A stretch of 64,000 nt of DNA from Thamnaconus septentrionalis (Eukaryota; Chordata; Actinopteri; Tetraodontiformes; Monacanthidae). Below, piece by piece: positions 1 through 11,150 of the stretch (positions are counted from its first letter, which is position 1; every line of letters starts with the position of its first letter). The position numbers were made by a program, and so were the translations under genes. The notes below the pieces were generated by a model. It made no database searches. It was not told where the DNA came from and saw only the letters and a list, made by a program, of their open reading frames with translations. The stretch is from assembly GCA_009823395.1 (NCBI GenBank), contig CM020502.1, positions 14,447,001-14,511,000 on the forward strand, read 5' to 3'.

Positions 1-1049
1 GAGTTGATAGACGAGTGCAAAACTCCAGACTAAAATACTCAATGACCAGGGAGGAACTATCGCTGGGTACACTGACAATGCATACCAGTGCCTCCACGGG
101 AAGTACTGTACAACAGACTTTCAGTTAGCTTGTTAGTCTTTTTCCCAGCAGGAGGATGGAGAATCTTTATGGAGAAATAAAAATGTCCTCTATAAAAGAT
201 GAACCGTCTCCTGTAGGGGGGAAATAAAGGCCCTCTTTCATCCCCCCTTTTTTTTTTTTTTTTTTTTTTAAAGCAAGTCATTCTCCTTGTTTGGGCCTGA
301 CACAATCTGATTTACTGCTCTGGGCTGTGCAGGCCACAACACATTCCTGCAGCTGTACTCCACCGCCAGTTGAGATGGGTTTTTTCTTCACCCTCCCTTT
401 TACAGGCTGTGTGGAAAACTTGAAGTCACATTAAGCATTCCACAGGAATGAGACACTCCTACTCGCAGTTCCTGGACGCCAAATTCAAACTCTGGTGACA
501 GAGACACCAGAATAACAAGGTTGGCAGGGAAGAATTGTTGACACAAACTGTTAAAGTTTGACATTTCAACAACAAACAAACAAACAAGTAGCCTAGATAG
601 AAAAATGCATGTGAACAAAAGGTTATAGGTACACTGGGAATGCAACATGCAGCATCATGGTAAATATAATAAATAGCATTACACACGAACAACAAACTCC
701 AGAAGAAATAAATATTTATAGCAAAATATTCCATATATCACAATTCTTCCATTCTGACGGCATTCAAAAATGAACGCCACATCACACGTGACATGTTTAC
801 CATCGCCTCGCTCCATTGTCATGTACATTGGCTTTTAATACGTTTCCATAGAAAATAAGAACATGTTCAAATGGCATTAATAGCATGTTTAGCAACATAA
901 AATTCATTTTAGCTGAAAAAAACTTTAAAAATGAAATTAGCTTTCACGACTGCTATGCAAAGTAAACGCAGCTGAAACGAACGTTTGCAAGGCTGTGCGA
1001 CGACTGACTCACGAGCGCTCAAGTGACCTGAGCTAACTGGCTAACTGAC
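1..1049 (-). other. ANLN: ANLN intron 1 (partial)
   Basis: AT-rich sequence downstream of the ANLN donor. I see no further ANLN exon here. It holds a T tract at about 247-269 and otherwise nothing I can assign. Confidence 0.7.
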
Positions 1050-1067
1050 CTCGGTAAAGGGATCCAT
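1050..1067 (-). CDS. ANLN: Anillin, first coding exon (partial gene)
   Basis: On the minus strand an ATG at 1067 opens six codons, MDPFTE, followed by a GTCAGT splice donor at 1049. This is the conserved start of vertebrate anillin, and in human the first coding exon also ends after this glutamate (from memory). Anillin is the scaffold of the cytokinetic contractile ring; it binds actin, myosin II, RhoA and septins. Only this exon is present, and all later exons lie to the left of position 1. The call rests on a short peptide. It is strengthened by the donor placement and by synteny: ANLN lies head-to-head with MATCAP2/KIAA0895 in other vertebrates. Confidence 0.85.
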
Positions 1068-1460
1068 TTCAGCGAGGCGATCCCTCTTCGGGTAGTTTTT
1101 CTAACAGACGGCTGTTTTACACTCCTGTGTGTAGACAAACAGGACGAACTGTGGCGAGCGGAGAGACTCCGAGCTTCCTTTCCCGAGAATTTTCTTCCTC
1201 TGGTCTATTGCGTCTGACTGACTGCGACAAGCACACAACGACCGCTGTTCAAAATTTGAATTTCAGCGCTGCGCTACTGCGCAAACTCGGTAAACCGGAG
1301 AAGCGTTTTTGGACCAATCAAAGACGACGAACAAAGTTTTACCCTTTGCTCGGCCAATCAGTGACTAGAGGGCGCGGACAGGGGCTGGAGCTGTCACCTA
1401 GCAGCGACCAGACCATGGCAGCGACCGATTATCAACACGTAATAACAACTAACAAAAATA
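1068..1460. promoter_or_regulatory. Probable bidirectional ANLN/MATCAP2 promoter
   Basis: This is the GC-richer interval immediately upstream of the ANLN start codon. It holds two CCAAT boxes in the plus orientation (1314-1318 and 1354-1358, 40 bp apart). It also holds a palindromic pair of TTTGAA CHR-type motifs (1248-1253 on minus, 1255-1260 on plus). CCAAT (NF-Y) plus CHR (MuvB/B-MYB/DREAM) is the usual arrangement for genes expressed in G2/M, as anillin is. No TATA box is evident. MATCAP2 transcription probably starts here too, with a non-coding first exon spliced to the acceptor at 3830-3831, but I cannot place that donor. Confidence 0.6.
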
Positions 1461-3831
1461 GCCTTGTTTTTTTCTTTCTTCCCCAAAAGTAACTGAAAGC
1501 ACCGCGTCACCTTAAACTGCATTAAACGACGTCTAGCACAGACTTAAAATCCACAGAGATGTACTTATTTGTTTGTTTTGTTTTATTTTATTTTATTTTT
1601 TAACATCCGTCACATTTAATTTAAATCTTTATTTAAATTAGTTGATTTGGGACGAGAGCAGAAATATATACTATCGAGAATCATCCTATAACTTCTTGAG
1701 ATAATCGTTGATACGCTTTAAAAAGTATATTTAACGTTCGTTAACGTTAACGTTTAACAATGTTTTCGGGTTTGCAGCATCATCGTAATAGTTATTAGGC
1801 ATTTTTTTATGTTCATTTGTTGCTAACTGCAGTAGACTTTGGATTAGGCATAAGCATTTACAAGTAACACTCTAAAACACTTTACACTTTGTATGAGTAA
1901 AATAAAGCATGCACCGGATATTGGTTGTGCGTTAATGGAACTTTATTTTGAAAAGCGGAAACAGTAACAATCGTGTCCCTCGCTAATTTCTGCCAAATCC
2001 GACTCTTCTTCTCAGTCACGCGTCGAGGCTTTCTCCAGGTAGGAACGAATTGCATGCGTCCCGATTATTACGTTGATGTAGTGATGCCAACGCAGCCAAA
2101 CAGGGAATAACCATGTGATTATTTTGTTGTCATTATCTTGTTTATAAAGCGGATCTCCCCCCTTCCTCGCACCGTAAGCAATAATCCGCTTAATTATTAA
2201 CACTGAATTACACTGTTTAAATAGCTCTAAGTGATGATAGGTCGGGTTTAATTATTTTCAACGTCTTTCTCTGTTGTGTTTTACAATGGCAATTAAATGA
2301 TTCAGATAACTTATCACATTTGGCTCCAGTGAGAACTGTAACATGACTGAATTGTGAATATAAAGTCCTCATACTTGGCAAAAGTGAAGCCTTGAACCTT
2401 AGGTTGGTATTGGTATTGCTCACTCCTTATTTTCCCATCCCAGCATACTATATTATTTTGCATTTAAAAAAAATAATTTTAATGGATTGCATATAGTGGA
2501 GTGTACTGTCCAATGCATAGAATTCAGGCTAATGATTTTTCAGAAAAAAACATCTCTGCAAAAAGTGTCACACACACATCTGCAGGTCTTTCAGCTTCTT
2601 CATGTTTCATGTTCCTCAAGTAGAGCAGACAATATCACAATTCTGTCATTAAAGTCAGGATGTCTGCTGTCTTTAATCTCAGAATCACGCAGGGGGAATA
2701 AGTGGTTGCACAAAGGGTGAGCGGTGAAATGGATGGACGCACTGAGACTTGACAGGCATTTTCAGTAGAGGTCGGCTACAGGCTTGAAATGGCACTAATC
2801 CAACAATCTCTGTGTCAATTGCAGCTAAATTTTAGAATAGAAAACCTTTTTTTCACAGATGCCTGAGTTTTGAAGGAACCATGGAGTCAAAACACTTTTG
2901 AAACCCTCCAATGTTACTTATCCTTTTACTAATCTCAAAAAAATCTTGATGGATTTCAAGGAAATTAAAGGTATTGTTGCATTTTATCCAATTTACTGTG
3001 GAAGGTCAAAAAGAAGTTCTTCCTATGAAACAGGACATTTTAATGAATAAATTGATATTTATTGATGTTTGTTATTATGTTATTATGTAGTTTTAAAAAG
3101 ATTGTTGGCATTTCATCTATGCAGAAGTGAATACACTGCAAGTGGTTTGGATTGTATTTCTTGTTTTGCTTAGTGGCTATGCATTGTATTTAACCTGCAT
3201 TGCATTGTCTTAGACCCTTTTATTGACTATTTATCCTAAGGAACATTAACATTCATCTGGAAAACAGATTTGGCCAAAGATGGATCTACTTGACTACAGT
3301 TTGACATACTTATGTGGCTAGTTTGCTGAATTTGAATAGTGAGTAGTGCATGTAGTCTTAGCATCTAACGTCTTACTTAATGGTATTGATTTATAGTGTG
3401 CCTCTGCTGCTAAAGTCATTTTCTTTCTCAGTGGTTCGGCCAAGAGGTCTAAACTCACTGTGACTGTTTGAGGCTTCTGCACTGCTTGCAAGAAGAGACA
3501 ATGACAATAATTTACTGTGATAGTAAAAACAATTTGTGAACCTGGTACGGAATCGAGCTATCTCTGACATAAAGCAGCAAATATTTGAAATAAATAGTGT
3601 TTGCCTGAGTGTGTTATTGTGTGAACTCTGCACACTGCACGATTAATTCTATTATTGTCTTGTTTTTTTTTTTGTCTTGGCCTGACATTGAGATGCATCT
3701 ATTTTTATCAAGCCTTTATAAGAGGATCAGCTTATCAAGCAATCTGCAAAAAGGTCTGAGCTTGGAGGCGATTCAAACGTACGCAGCAGATTCACTGCTT
3801 CCCTTTGTTTTCTCATCTCCACTGTTTTCAG
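1461..3831 (+). other. MATCAP2: MATCAP2 5' non-coding region, probably an intron
   Basis: AT-rich DNA between the promoter and the acceptor (pyrimidine-rich tract ending CAG at 3829-3831) of the first coding exon. It contains a short TTAACGTTCG-like tandem at about 1728-1758. Small open frames here show no recognisable protein. Confidence 0.5.
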
Positions 3832-3857
3832 AACTACCGCGCTGACCGGAAGGTAAA

Positions 3858-4496
3858 ATGTCCAAAAAGGACGATGTTCTTTGCCCTGCCGAAAAGACAG
3901 TGAGCCCAAGCCAAGTGTACCTCGAGAAGACTCCCCCTCATGTCTTGAACAATGTCTTCGGCACCGGCAGCGAGAACAACGTCCTGCAGGCGGAGGAGGC
4001 CAAGAGCTCCAAGCAGTCGCCCTGCAAGAGACCCAAGACCAAAACCAAAAGCGGGGCCACGTCGAGCAAAAGGAACCGTCCAGCCATCGCCCGTAAGAAG
4101 GTGCATCCGGCAGAGAGAGACAGCAAACCCGCGCAGAAGAAACTCGTCCTCTCGAGCAGCAACCCCAATGTGCCCAAGCCAGCGCGGAGCATGACCATCG
4201 TGGGCACGGCTTTGACCCCCAGGCCTCGCTCGGCCTCGCAGTTCAGGGACTTGTGCGTCTCAACTTCCCCCTGCGCCAAACCTTCATCCTTGGTCAAGAC
4301 GCCGACGTCCTGGGAGGTGGATAACGGCAAGAAGGCTTGCATCCTCACGGCCATCAAGCCGTGCAACGTCGACAAGGAGAAGATCAAGTTTTTCAAATCT
4401 GACTTTGCCTACAATCCAAAATTTGAGTACAGCCACCCGGTGTCTCCGCTCGTCCTGGCGCAGCACAACAGCGCCTCGGATCGTTTTCTCACCCAG
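3858..4496 (+). CDS. MATCAP2: MATCAP2 coding exon 1
   Basis: 213 codons, phase 0, with the ATG at 3858 and donor CAG|GTGAGT at 4497. The exon itself probably starts at 3832 after a pyrimidine-rich acceptor. It encodes the basic low-complexity N-terminus (many Lys, Ser and Pro) and the start of the folded part (ILTAIKPCNVDKEKIKFF). The N-terminus is poorly conserved in the family and probably contributes to microtubule binding (inference). Confidence 0.93.
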
Positions 4497-7400
4497 GTGA
4501 GTGTGCGCTTGTGTTAAGAGTGCTTTGCTTTGGTTGCACAGAGTCCGCCAAAATAATGTATACACACATCAGGATATAATATAATATAATATAATAAAAT
4601 AAATCTTTATTGTCCACCAGAGTGGAAAATTGTCTTTGGCTCGCCAACACAGAAGACAACAAGAAAGACAAGCACAGCACTAAAAATACAAACACATTAA
4701 GAGATTAAAATAACAAGAGTAAGTTAGGACTAAAATACAGTAAAATCAGAAGGTGCAGCAGTTCATGTCCATGGGTCAGTCACTTTGTTGAGTTCACAAG
4801 CCTACTGGCAGGATGTGCTCAAAAAGAAAAACTTATGTTATCACAAGTCTGTGAAATTGTCAACACGTGCACGAAGACTCTGAACTCCAACAACATTCTG
4901 AAATTTGAAGTACCACTTTGAAATTATCTCACGTTCCTCAATCAACAACAGTACCCCTGCCATGTTGAAGAAGCCACTTGTTGACGCTGCGTTCATGAGG
5001 GTAACAGCATCTGTTGGGAAAACATTGTACAACAGTACACAGTGTGATCCTAATTTGATTAAACTTAAAAAAAAAAGGTATCTATAATGTATAGAAGCAC
5101 TTAGACAAATTCAATATTTCTGCAAGTTTTTCTTTTCCTGGTGTGTGTATACATTATTTTGGTGTATAAATGAAAGCAGTACGAGAAACTCACCCGTGCC
5201 AATGAATAGAAGGAAGAGAAAGTGAATTATGTGGCGCCAGATTGGAGTTTGGCCTGCTGGATTTGAGGTCGCTGACCTCCACACGGCTGCAGTCACTGGG
5301 ATCACAGAGATTTGCCGCCTAAAGCTGTTTAGCATTAGAGCTGATCGGCAATGATGAGGGCGAGACTACAGTCTCAGTGAAAGAGGAAGCTAGGTGGTTG
5401 GAAGGAAAGAAGAACGCTTTCTAAAGCCTGAAGGACCTGTTGTAAAACTGCCTCGGTGGCTGTCAAGCAACAACAGTGTGTACGAGTCTGAAGCCACATA
5501 CGACCTGATGCATGTCAGTTGATTTTTTTTTTGTAGCCTGAAATGTACCCACTCAAAAAGAGTAAGGCAAAAAGGAGCGGAACTGTGGTGTTGTGTTGCA
5601 GGCTTGTCCAACTGCATGAATAAGTAGTCAAGGAAAGAGTGAGCTCAGCAGGAAGCCCAGTAAAGTGATCCGCAGAGTGAAGCCGGTGATGCTTCTGTTT
5701 TGGTGCACTACTTTTTTCTGTTTCCTGTCCATGTCTTGTAAAAATAATGTGTTTTTTTGGTTCACTAGAGAAAAGGGAGCTCTTTGAAATAGAAAAAATC
5801 TCAAACATAATGAGCCTTAAACAACTTCAAGGTCAAGGGTGCAATATTTGGAGATTTTGAGAAGAAACAGCAACAGCTAGTGGTTGCATTTTACATTGGA
5901 GCGCTCTTTGGCTCATCTCCCTCTCCTGAGCTTGCCAGTGAACTACGGTGGCCTGCACACACAAAACTTGATCCGTCGTCCACCTTCTTCTTTGTTGGCT
6001 TATTTGAGGACGCAAGCGTTCACCCTAAATACGAGACGCGCTGTCAGGTTGGCTGGATTGGCCACACCAGGCTTCCTTAGAAATATGGCGGCGCAAGACC
6101 CTAATTGATCTATGCAGATTTTAATATAGAAATAAGAACTGTTCTATGCGTATGAAAACCAAACCACCTTCAACAGCTCAGGAGACTCTGCGGGTGTTTT
6201 TGCGAGGCGCCTCTGATTCTGTAAAAGATTTTGCCCATTTTTAAAGGTTCATTGTTAAGCCTGATTTAGATCTACAGTAGTGCAGCCCTCTTAATTATTT
6301 CTGCTTAATCTGTGATGCCTTGTTGTACCTTCTACATGAAAAATGCTCTCCTGGTAGATGAGACCTCAACTTTGCTTTTTCACACTTGTGTGCTGAAAAA
6401 TGTAGCCAACAAGAGTATTGGGTGGAATGTTCTCCTTCCTGGAGAATTTACTGATGGAACACACAGAGTCAGAGTGACGTTAAGAATTACATTTACATTG
6501 GTACATCCAGGTGTTGTTCATTAAAATGACACTTGGTGAAAACGAACAAATCTATGTTACTGCATTAAAATAATAGAGGGATAGGTACAAGTGGATTGTA
6601 TGGTTTCACTTCATAGATCAGAAGGCATCAACAGCAGATGTCGGCAAAAACAAATCATTAACCATGTCCTCCATCATGAATTTCACCTCCCCTGCAGGCG
6701 GTGCACATCATGGAGCTCGCCTTGAAGCGATACGGCAGCTACGAGAAGTTTGAGCAGTCCACCGGGGGCGCCCTTCTCACTGAGAGTCGCATTTGGCAAA
6801 CCATCAAGAAGTACATGGAGAAAGAAGGCTGCTTCGGGGAGGTAGGACCAGAGGTGTCACACTGAGACGCACTTGAGTTGACTGGGCGCCGCCTGACGCA
6901 GTGGTCGCGTGTGCAACCAGTAGCATGAAAACGTGAGCGCAGCTCCAGAGGAACGTGACCTGCGAATGCCTCCACAGTTCCCAAGGTCATCCTCACAGTT
7001 TGTCTGCGCAGCCCCGAGTTTATGTAATCATCAGTAGCAACGCGTTGCATAACCATATTAATAATGTTTCACCGAACCCATTACACCCACCACACACGCA
7101 CAAGTGTCCTGCTTATGCCTGGGTGAAGTCCTAGTATGTTAAGGCACACCAGTAAAGAGAAGACACCTACAGTGGAACTGAATGGTCTCGTTCACTTAAG
7201 TGAATTGATAACCCCTAAATCTGCATGCTGAGGATTTGCACAATTGAATTTATTTTTTCACACTTCCATGTTCTAAACCAGTGGTCCTCAACTGGTGGAG
7301 TCTCATCATATATGAAGAAAGCATAACATATGAAGCATAACAATGGTAAAAATGATTCTCAAAATAATAGTTTGAAGTCATCAAGTCAACCCACAGACTG

Positions 7401-8050
7401 CAGCGATGGCTCCAAGATTCCTGCTCAAAATCACATCCACAGTTCCTCTTGACTTTGTAATGTTCGGTTCTTTGTACTTTCTTGGCTGACATGAAAGACA
7501 GACCTCTGACAGAAGATGTGGTTCTGCTGAAACACTAATGCTGGACTGATGTGTTTCTGCATGGTCAGATCCTGGTGCGGCTGACTGATGACCTCCTGTC
7601 CAGAGCCTCGCTGATGGTGGTCAACAACAAACCCAAACTCACCATCAATGTTTGCACGGCCCGAGAGCAATGGCTGGAAGGCATGTTGAGGCATGAGATT
7701 GGTGAGCTCACTCGCTGACCTCCTTTCACACCATTTGAAAAACACATCAACACTCATGACCATCTAACAGAGCAGAAGAATGAAGACAAAGAGCCAGTAG
7801 CCATGGTCCCTGCTAGTTAGCATTAGCAGTAAGTGGCTAGCCAATCAAAAGGGGCTGAGCTGTTTCAAAACAGGACTATGGAAGCTCTTTAGACAGACTG
7901 AGAGAGGTTGCTTGTTTTAAACAAACAAGCAACCTTCTTCAAGCGAGGCCCCTTTAATATTCTGTCATTTTCCCATATGTTGCGATTAATTCATTTCAAG
8001 GTGAAAGCCATTGACAAAACTAACAAAAAATAAATTTCAGAAAAAACATG

Positions 8051-8134
<84 letters not shown>

Positions 8135-10568
8135 GTGTTCCTTAATTAAGTTGGTAATTTGTGGTTACATAAATATTATAGGCTAAAATTTTAGGCAGAA
8201 AGAGTAAATTAAAGCGACTGTTTAGTTGTTTCAATGTGTTAATTGCCAAATAAAATTAGCTTTTTGAAAGGTTTGTATAAGTATTTGTTTTCCTTGACCT
8301 GCCTGTTTTACAGCATTAATGACGCCATAACAGCTGTGATGCTCACATTGGCATTAGTTGCCCTTCTTAAATTGCCTTAATTTGTCTTAATTAGCCAGTT
8401 ATTAATCTTGTTATTCATCTATTTTCTGAAATAGACGAATACCAAACTGGCTGATGTTACGTGATCCCGCTTTCTAACCGGTACGCTTTCTCTCCACCAG
8501 GCACGCATTATTACCGCGGGCTCAACAACTGCCACCAGCCGTGGTCCACCAGCGACGGCCGGAGGAAGTACAACCTGAAGCCCCCCAACCCCACGGAGGA
8601 GGGTCTGGCCAGCATCCACAGCGTGCTGTTCAGGAGGGACCCCACGCTGTGGAGGGCCGCCCTGCTGTACTACACTGTCTACCAGGCCAGCCACATGTCC
8701 TTCTCTCAGCTCTTCCACAACCTGGGCCGCTTTGTCAAGGACCCCAACACCCGCTGGGACTACTGCGTGCGAGCAAAGAGAGGCCAGACCAACACGGCAC
8801 TGCCAGGTCACAGTAGTTGCCTTTCCATCGCAGCTGTTCACAAAATAAAATCAATATTGCTAAAATTTTGGCGAAGTACAATTGCGACTTGCAGGTGTTT
8901 CCATTGAATGGTGTGAAGCGCGTAAGCTGGAATTGTCAAATCTCGTCCCGCGAGATCAATGCTTTTCAAAGCCCTTCTCCCTGGTTTCTCTTTCTAATTC
9001 CTGTATAAATCTGCATTTCAATGTTGTTTGCTGTCCAGAATAGTTGTTATATTTTTCCTCTTTGATTACTTGTAAAACATATTCCGTCTCTTTTTTTCTG
9101 CTTAACTATTATCTTATTCATTCCTTATCTACAGGTTGCTTCGGTAAAGACCAGGTGTATCTGGATGGCATCCTGAAGATCCTCAGATACAGAGAGGAGA
9201 TCAACTTCCCGCTGCTGATGGCTCTCGGAAAGGTGATTCAGCTTCACAGTGTCACTGAGGTTTATCCTATCCTCGCCTATCCTCTCCTGTCCTATCCTAT
9301 CCTATTCTATCCTTTCCTATCCTATCCAGTCTCCCTAGCTCATGTTCACTCCTTATTCTTTCTTCTGAAGCTGAATACACTATTAATCTGACTTACGTCA
9401 TGTAAGAGCTGCTGTTCTTGTTTCCTCTCCTCCTCACTCATGTACACCGATGACTCTCCTGTTTTTCACTGTGGAATCACATTGAAGAACAGCACGCTTC
9501 TACACGGCTCTTTGCAATGCAAAAGGCATTGTTTTACAGTTACATCAGAGCAATATCCCTTGTGGCAACCAGTCTGATGAATTATGCACGCAATTGCTCA
9601 GTTGACAGGAGCAGTTTTGACAGGGCGTACAAAAAAAAAATATAGTCCAGCAAGTTGTGAGGGTTATGTAATAACCATTCCAAAGAGCCCTGCTCTGCTC
9701 AAGAGAAGCAGGACTGGATGGTTCTTCTACTGTAAATTGAACCTAGTCTCAGTATAGCCATTGGTTTAATAAAAGATTGCAATAATGCTGTCATCAATTG
9801 GAGAAAATAGCCTGAAGTTGTCACTTTGGCTCATGACTCTGCCACTGATAGCTCTTGTTCTGCTGACCTTTCCTAGAGCGTCAACATCAATTCACAGTGT
9901 CAGAATGTGTTAGTACGCTCACTCATTTGAGCCAAACAAGTATTTATATCACAGTGTTGTAGCAACAAGCTTGTTGCTCACTGAGCAACTAAAGCTGCAA
10001 GTCTGATTGGTTACGCAAATAAAATAATTCGCTAACAATTCATCAGCAAGGCTTAGTAAAGTAGATCCTAAAATGAAACATGTTGGTTTTTGGATGTTAA
10101 GAGGTCCAGTGTGTTATATTTAGCTTGATTTATGATTTATTTTATTGGTAAACGCTTCACAAACTGTCCATAAATACATTAATAAAAGTGTATAATCGCA
10201 GTACAATAAGTAATTTGATTTTCCTTAAAACAATTCTGATAAATATAACAATGTAAATATAGCAAGAGTCTTACTCCCAGTTAGCTGCCATCTTGCACTG
10301 CCATATTTCTAAGGAAGCCTGGTGTGGACAATCCAGCCACCTGATAATTAGGGCAAAGACTCACTTCTTCCAATAAACCAATGAAGAACAAGGTGGATGA
10401 GCTATCCAGGTTTGGGCACGCAGCGCCACCGTAGTTTACCGGCAAGCTCAGGAGGGGACAACCAATTGATTACGTTGTTTCTTCTTTAAAATCTCCAAAT
10501 ATTACACACTGGACCTTTGAGCAAGAAAATCAACTGTGTGCAAGTCTGGGACAAATAATTATCTAGAC

Positions 10569-10605
<37 letters not shown>

Positions 10606-10906
10606 AAAAAATATTCTATTCTATTCTATTCTATAAACCACAAAATAAATGAAAATATCTTTTTGGTGAAACTTGTAAAATAGTTGGATTAATTAATTCT
10701 ACAGGAACATTTGGACTCTTGTCTGTGTCTCTTACCTGTTGGCTCAGGTGTCGTACGAGGACGTGGAGCGGCTGAAGGAACTCGCTCAAATGGAGAAAGT
10801 TCGCATCCCGCACTTCATGCAGGACCAGGCCAGGTACGCCGAGGAGCTCAGCAAGATCATGGCAGTCAACCAGCTGACGGACGCCGAGCTCAAGTCCATC
10901 ATCTGA
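3858..10906 (+). CDS. MATCAP2: Microtubule-associated tyrosine carboxypeptidase 2 (whole gene, 6 coding exons)
   Basis: The join is 3858-4496, 6698-6841, 7569-7701, 8501-8806, 9135-9232 and 10748-10906: 1479 nt, 492 aa. The protein belongs to the MATCAP/KIAA0895 (DUF1704) family, zinc carboxypeptidases that remove the C-terminal tyrosine of alpha-tubulin on microtubules. Residues 1-150 are basic, Ser/Pro/Lys-rich and probably disordered. The catalytic domain carries the zinc motif HEIGTH (His303, Glu304, His308), with the third ligand in TEEG (Glu338/339), the same spacing as I recall for human MATCAP1. The C-terminus is LTDAELKSII. The paralogue KIAA0895L is the alternative, but synteny with ANLN, EEPD1 and SEPTIN7 favours MATCAP2. 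The start is the first ATG after a good acceptor, with A at -3. Confidence 0.93.
4497..6697 (+). other. MATCAP2: MATCAP2 intron after coding exon 1
   Basis: 2.2 kb. At 4568-4640 an ATAAT microsatellite runs into a segment resembling a common fish LINE tail (CTTTATTGTCC then GGAAAATTGTCTTTGGC). A truncated MITE lies at 5829-6172. The rest shows nothing I can assign. Confidence 0.6.
5829..6172 (-). mobile_element. Truncated MITE, family A (GGTCCAGTGTGTAA ends)
   Basis: Clearly homologous, in reverse orientation, to copies at 10101, 16015 and 52457. Shared internal strings include GAGCTTGCCAGTGAACTACG, CACCAGGCTTCCTTAGAAAT and GGCGGCGCAAGA. The short frames across it are translations of the repeat, not genes. 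The far terminus is missing. Confidence 0.75.
6698..6841 (+). CDS. MATCAP2: MATCAP2 coding exon 2
   Basis: 48 codons, phase 0. The acceptor CCCCTGCAG ends at 6697 and the donor GAG|GTAGGA starts at 6842. It encodes AVHIMELALKRYGSYEKFEQ and the segment up to CFGE, which is strongly conserved in the family. Confidence 0.95.
7569..7701 (+). CDS. MATCAP2: MATCAP2 coding exon 3 (zinc site, first half)
   Basis: 133 nt with 44 complete codons; it ends in phase 1. The acceptor is CAG at 7566-7568 and the donor is G|GTGAGC. It encodes the conserved REQWLEGMLRHEIG run, including His303 and the catalytic Glu304. Confidence 0.95.
8050..8131. repeat. (AC)n microsatellite, MATCAP2 intron 3
   Basis: About 40 uninterrupted CA units, long enough to be polymorphic. 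Confidence 0.97.
8501..8806 (+). CDS. MATCAP2: MATCAP2 coding exon 4 (zinc site, second half)
   Basis: 306 nt; the acceptor TCCACCAG ends at 8500. It completes the glycine codon and continues THYYRGLNN, then NPTEEGLASIHSVLFRRDP, and ends at NTALPG. It carries His308 and Glu338/339. The donor, CAG|GTCACA at 8807, departs from the GTRAGT consensus, and a MITE remnant begins about 6 bp further on. The exon is GC-rich compared with its introns. Confidence 0.95.
8812..9095 (+). mobile_element. MITE remnant, family B (TAGCTGTGTTTCCAT ends), MATCAP2 intron 4
   Basis: Aligns with the full element at 60009-60523. Both have a TAG(C/T)TG..TTTCCAT start, then a CTAAAATTT(T/C) block, then TTTCCATTGAATGGTGTGAA, then a TTTGAT(T/G)ACTTGTAAA block. 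The 3' part is lost. It starts about 6 bp after the exon 4 donor. Confidence 0.75.
9135..9232 (+). CDS. MATCAP2: MATCAP2 coding exon 5
   Basis: 98 nt; the acceptor TCTACAG ends at 9134 and the donor AAG|GTGATT follows. It encodes CFGKDQVYLDGILKILRYRE through LLMALGK, a near-invariant segment of the family. Confidence 0.95.
9263..9328. repeat. (CCTAT)n microsatellite
   Basis: Imperfect pentanucleotide CCTAT/CCTNT array about 30 bp downstream of the exon 5 donor. Confidence 0.9.
10101..10518 (+). mobile_element. MITE, family A, MATCAP2 intron 5
   Basis: The left end is GGTCCAGTGTGTTA and the right end is TTACACACTGGACCTTT, forming terminal inverted repeats. The interior shares GCCATCTTGCAC and TTTCTAAGGAAGCCTGGTGT with the other copies. 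An (AAT)n microsatellite follows at about 10568-10607. Confidence 0.8.
10748..10906 (+). CDS. MATCAP2: MATCAP2 coding exon 6 (terminal)
   Basis: 52 codons plus TGA at 10904-10906; the acceptor is GGCTCAG at 10741-10747. It encodes VSYEDVERLKELAQMEKVRI through AVNQLTDAELKSII, matching the family C-terminus. Confidence 0.95.
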   Translation: MSYEDVERLKELAQMEKVRIPHFMQDQARYAEELSKIMAVNQLTDAELKSII

Positions 10907-11150
10907 AGCTCTCACAGGCAGGCGACTCGTCACGGACCTGTTCACACCTGTACCGCCTCCAAGCACCTTTGTGCACGCTGCGTTGCATGCTGCGTTGCAT
11001 GCTGCGTTGCATGCTGCGTTGCACGTTGCTTCTAGTTAAGTTCGAAACATTAAGTTATTTATTTGATTCACTCATGAACAAATGCGACGCTTGAAACGTT
11101 TTGGGGTGACTGACGACTCGTTTCTGCACTGAACTCCATTAAAATAAGTT
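10907..11150 (+). other. MATCAP2: MATCAP2 proximal 3'UTR with minisatellite and candidate poly(A) signal
   Basis: It begins after the TGA. A 12-bp tandem repeat (GCATGCTGCGTT unit, about four copies) lies at 10974-11026. An ATTAAA hexamer is at 11138-11143. Further AATAAA hexamers at 12098-12103 and 13084-13089 could end longer 3'UTR forms, and I cannot tell which is used. Confidence 0.5.
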
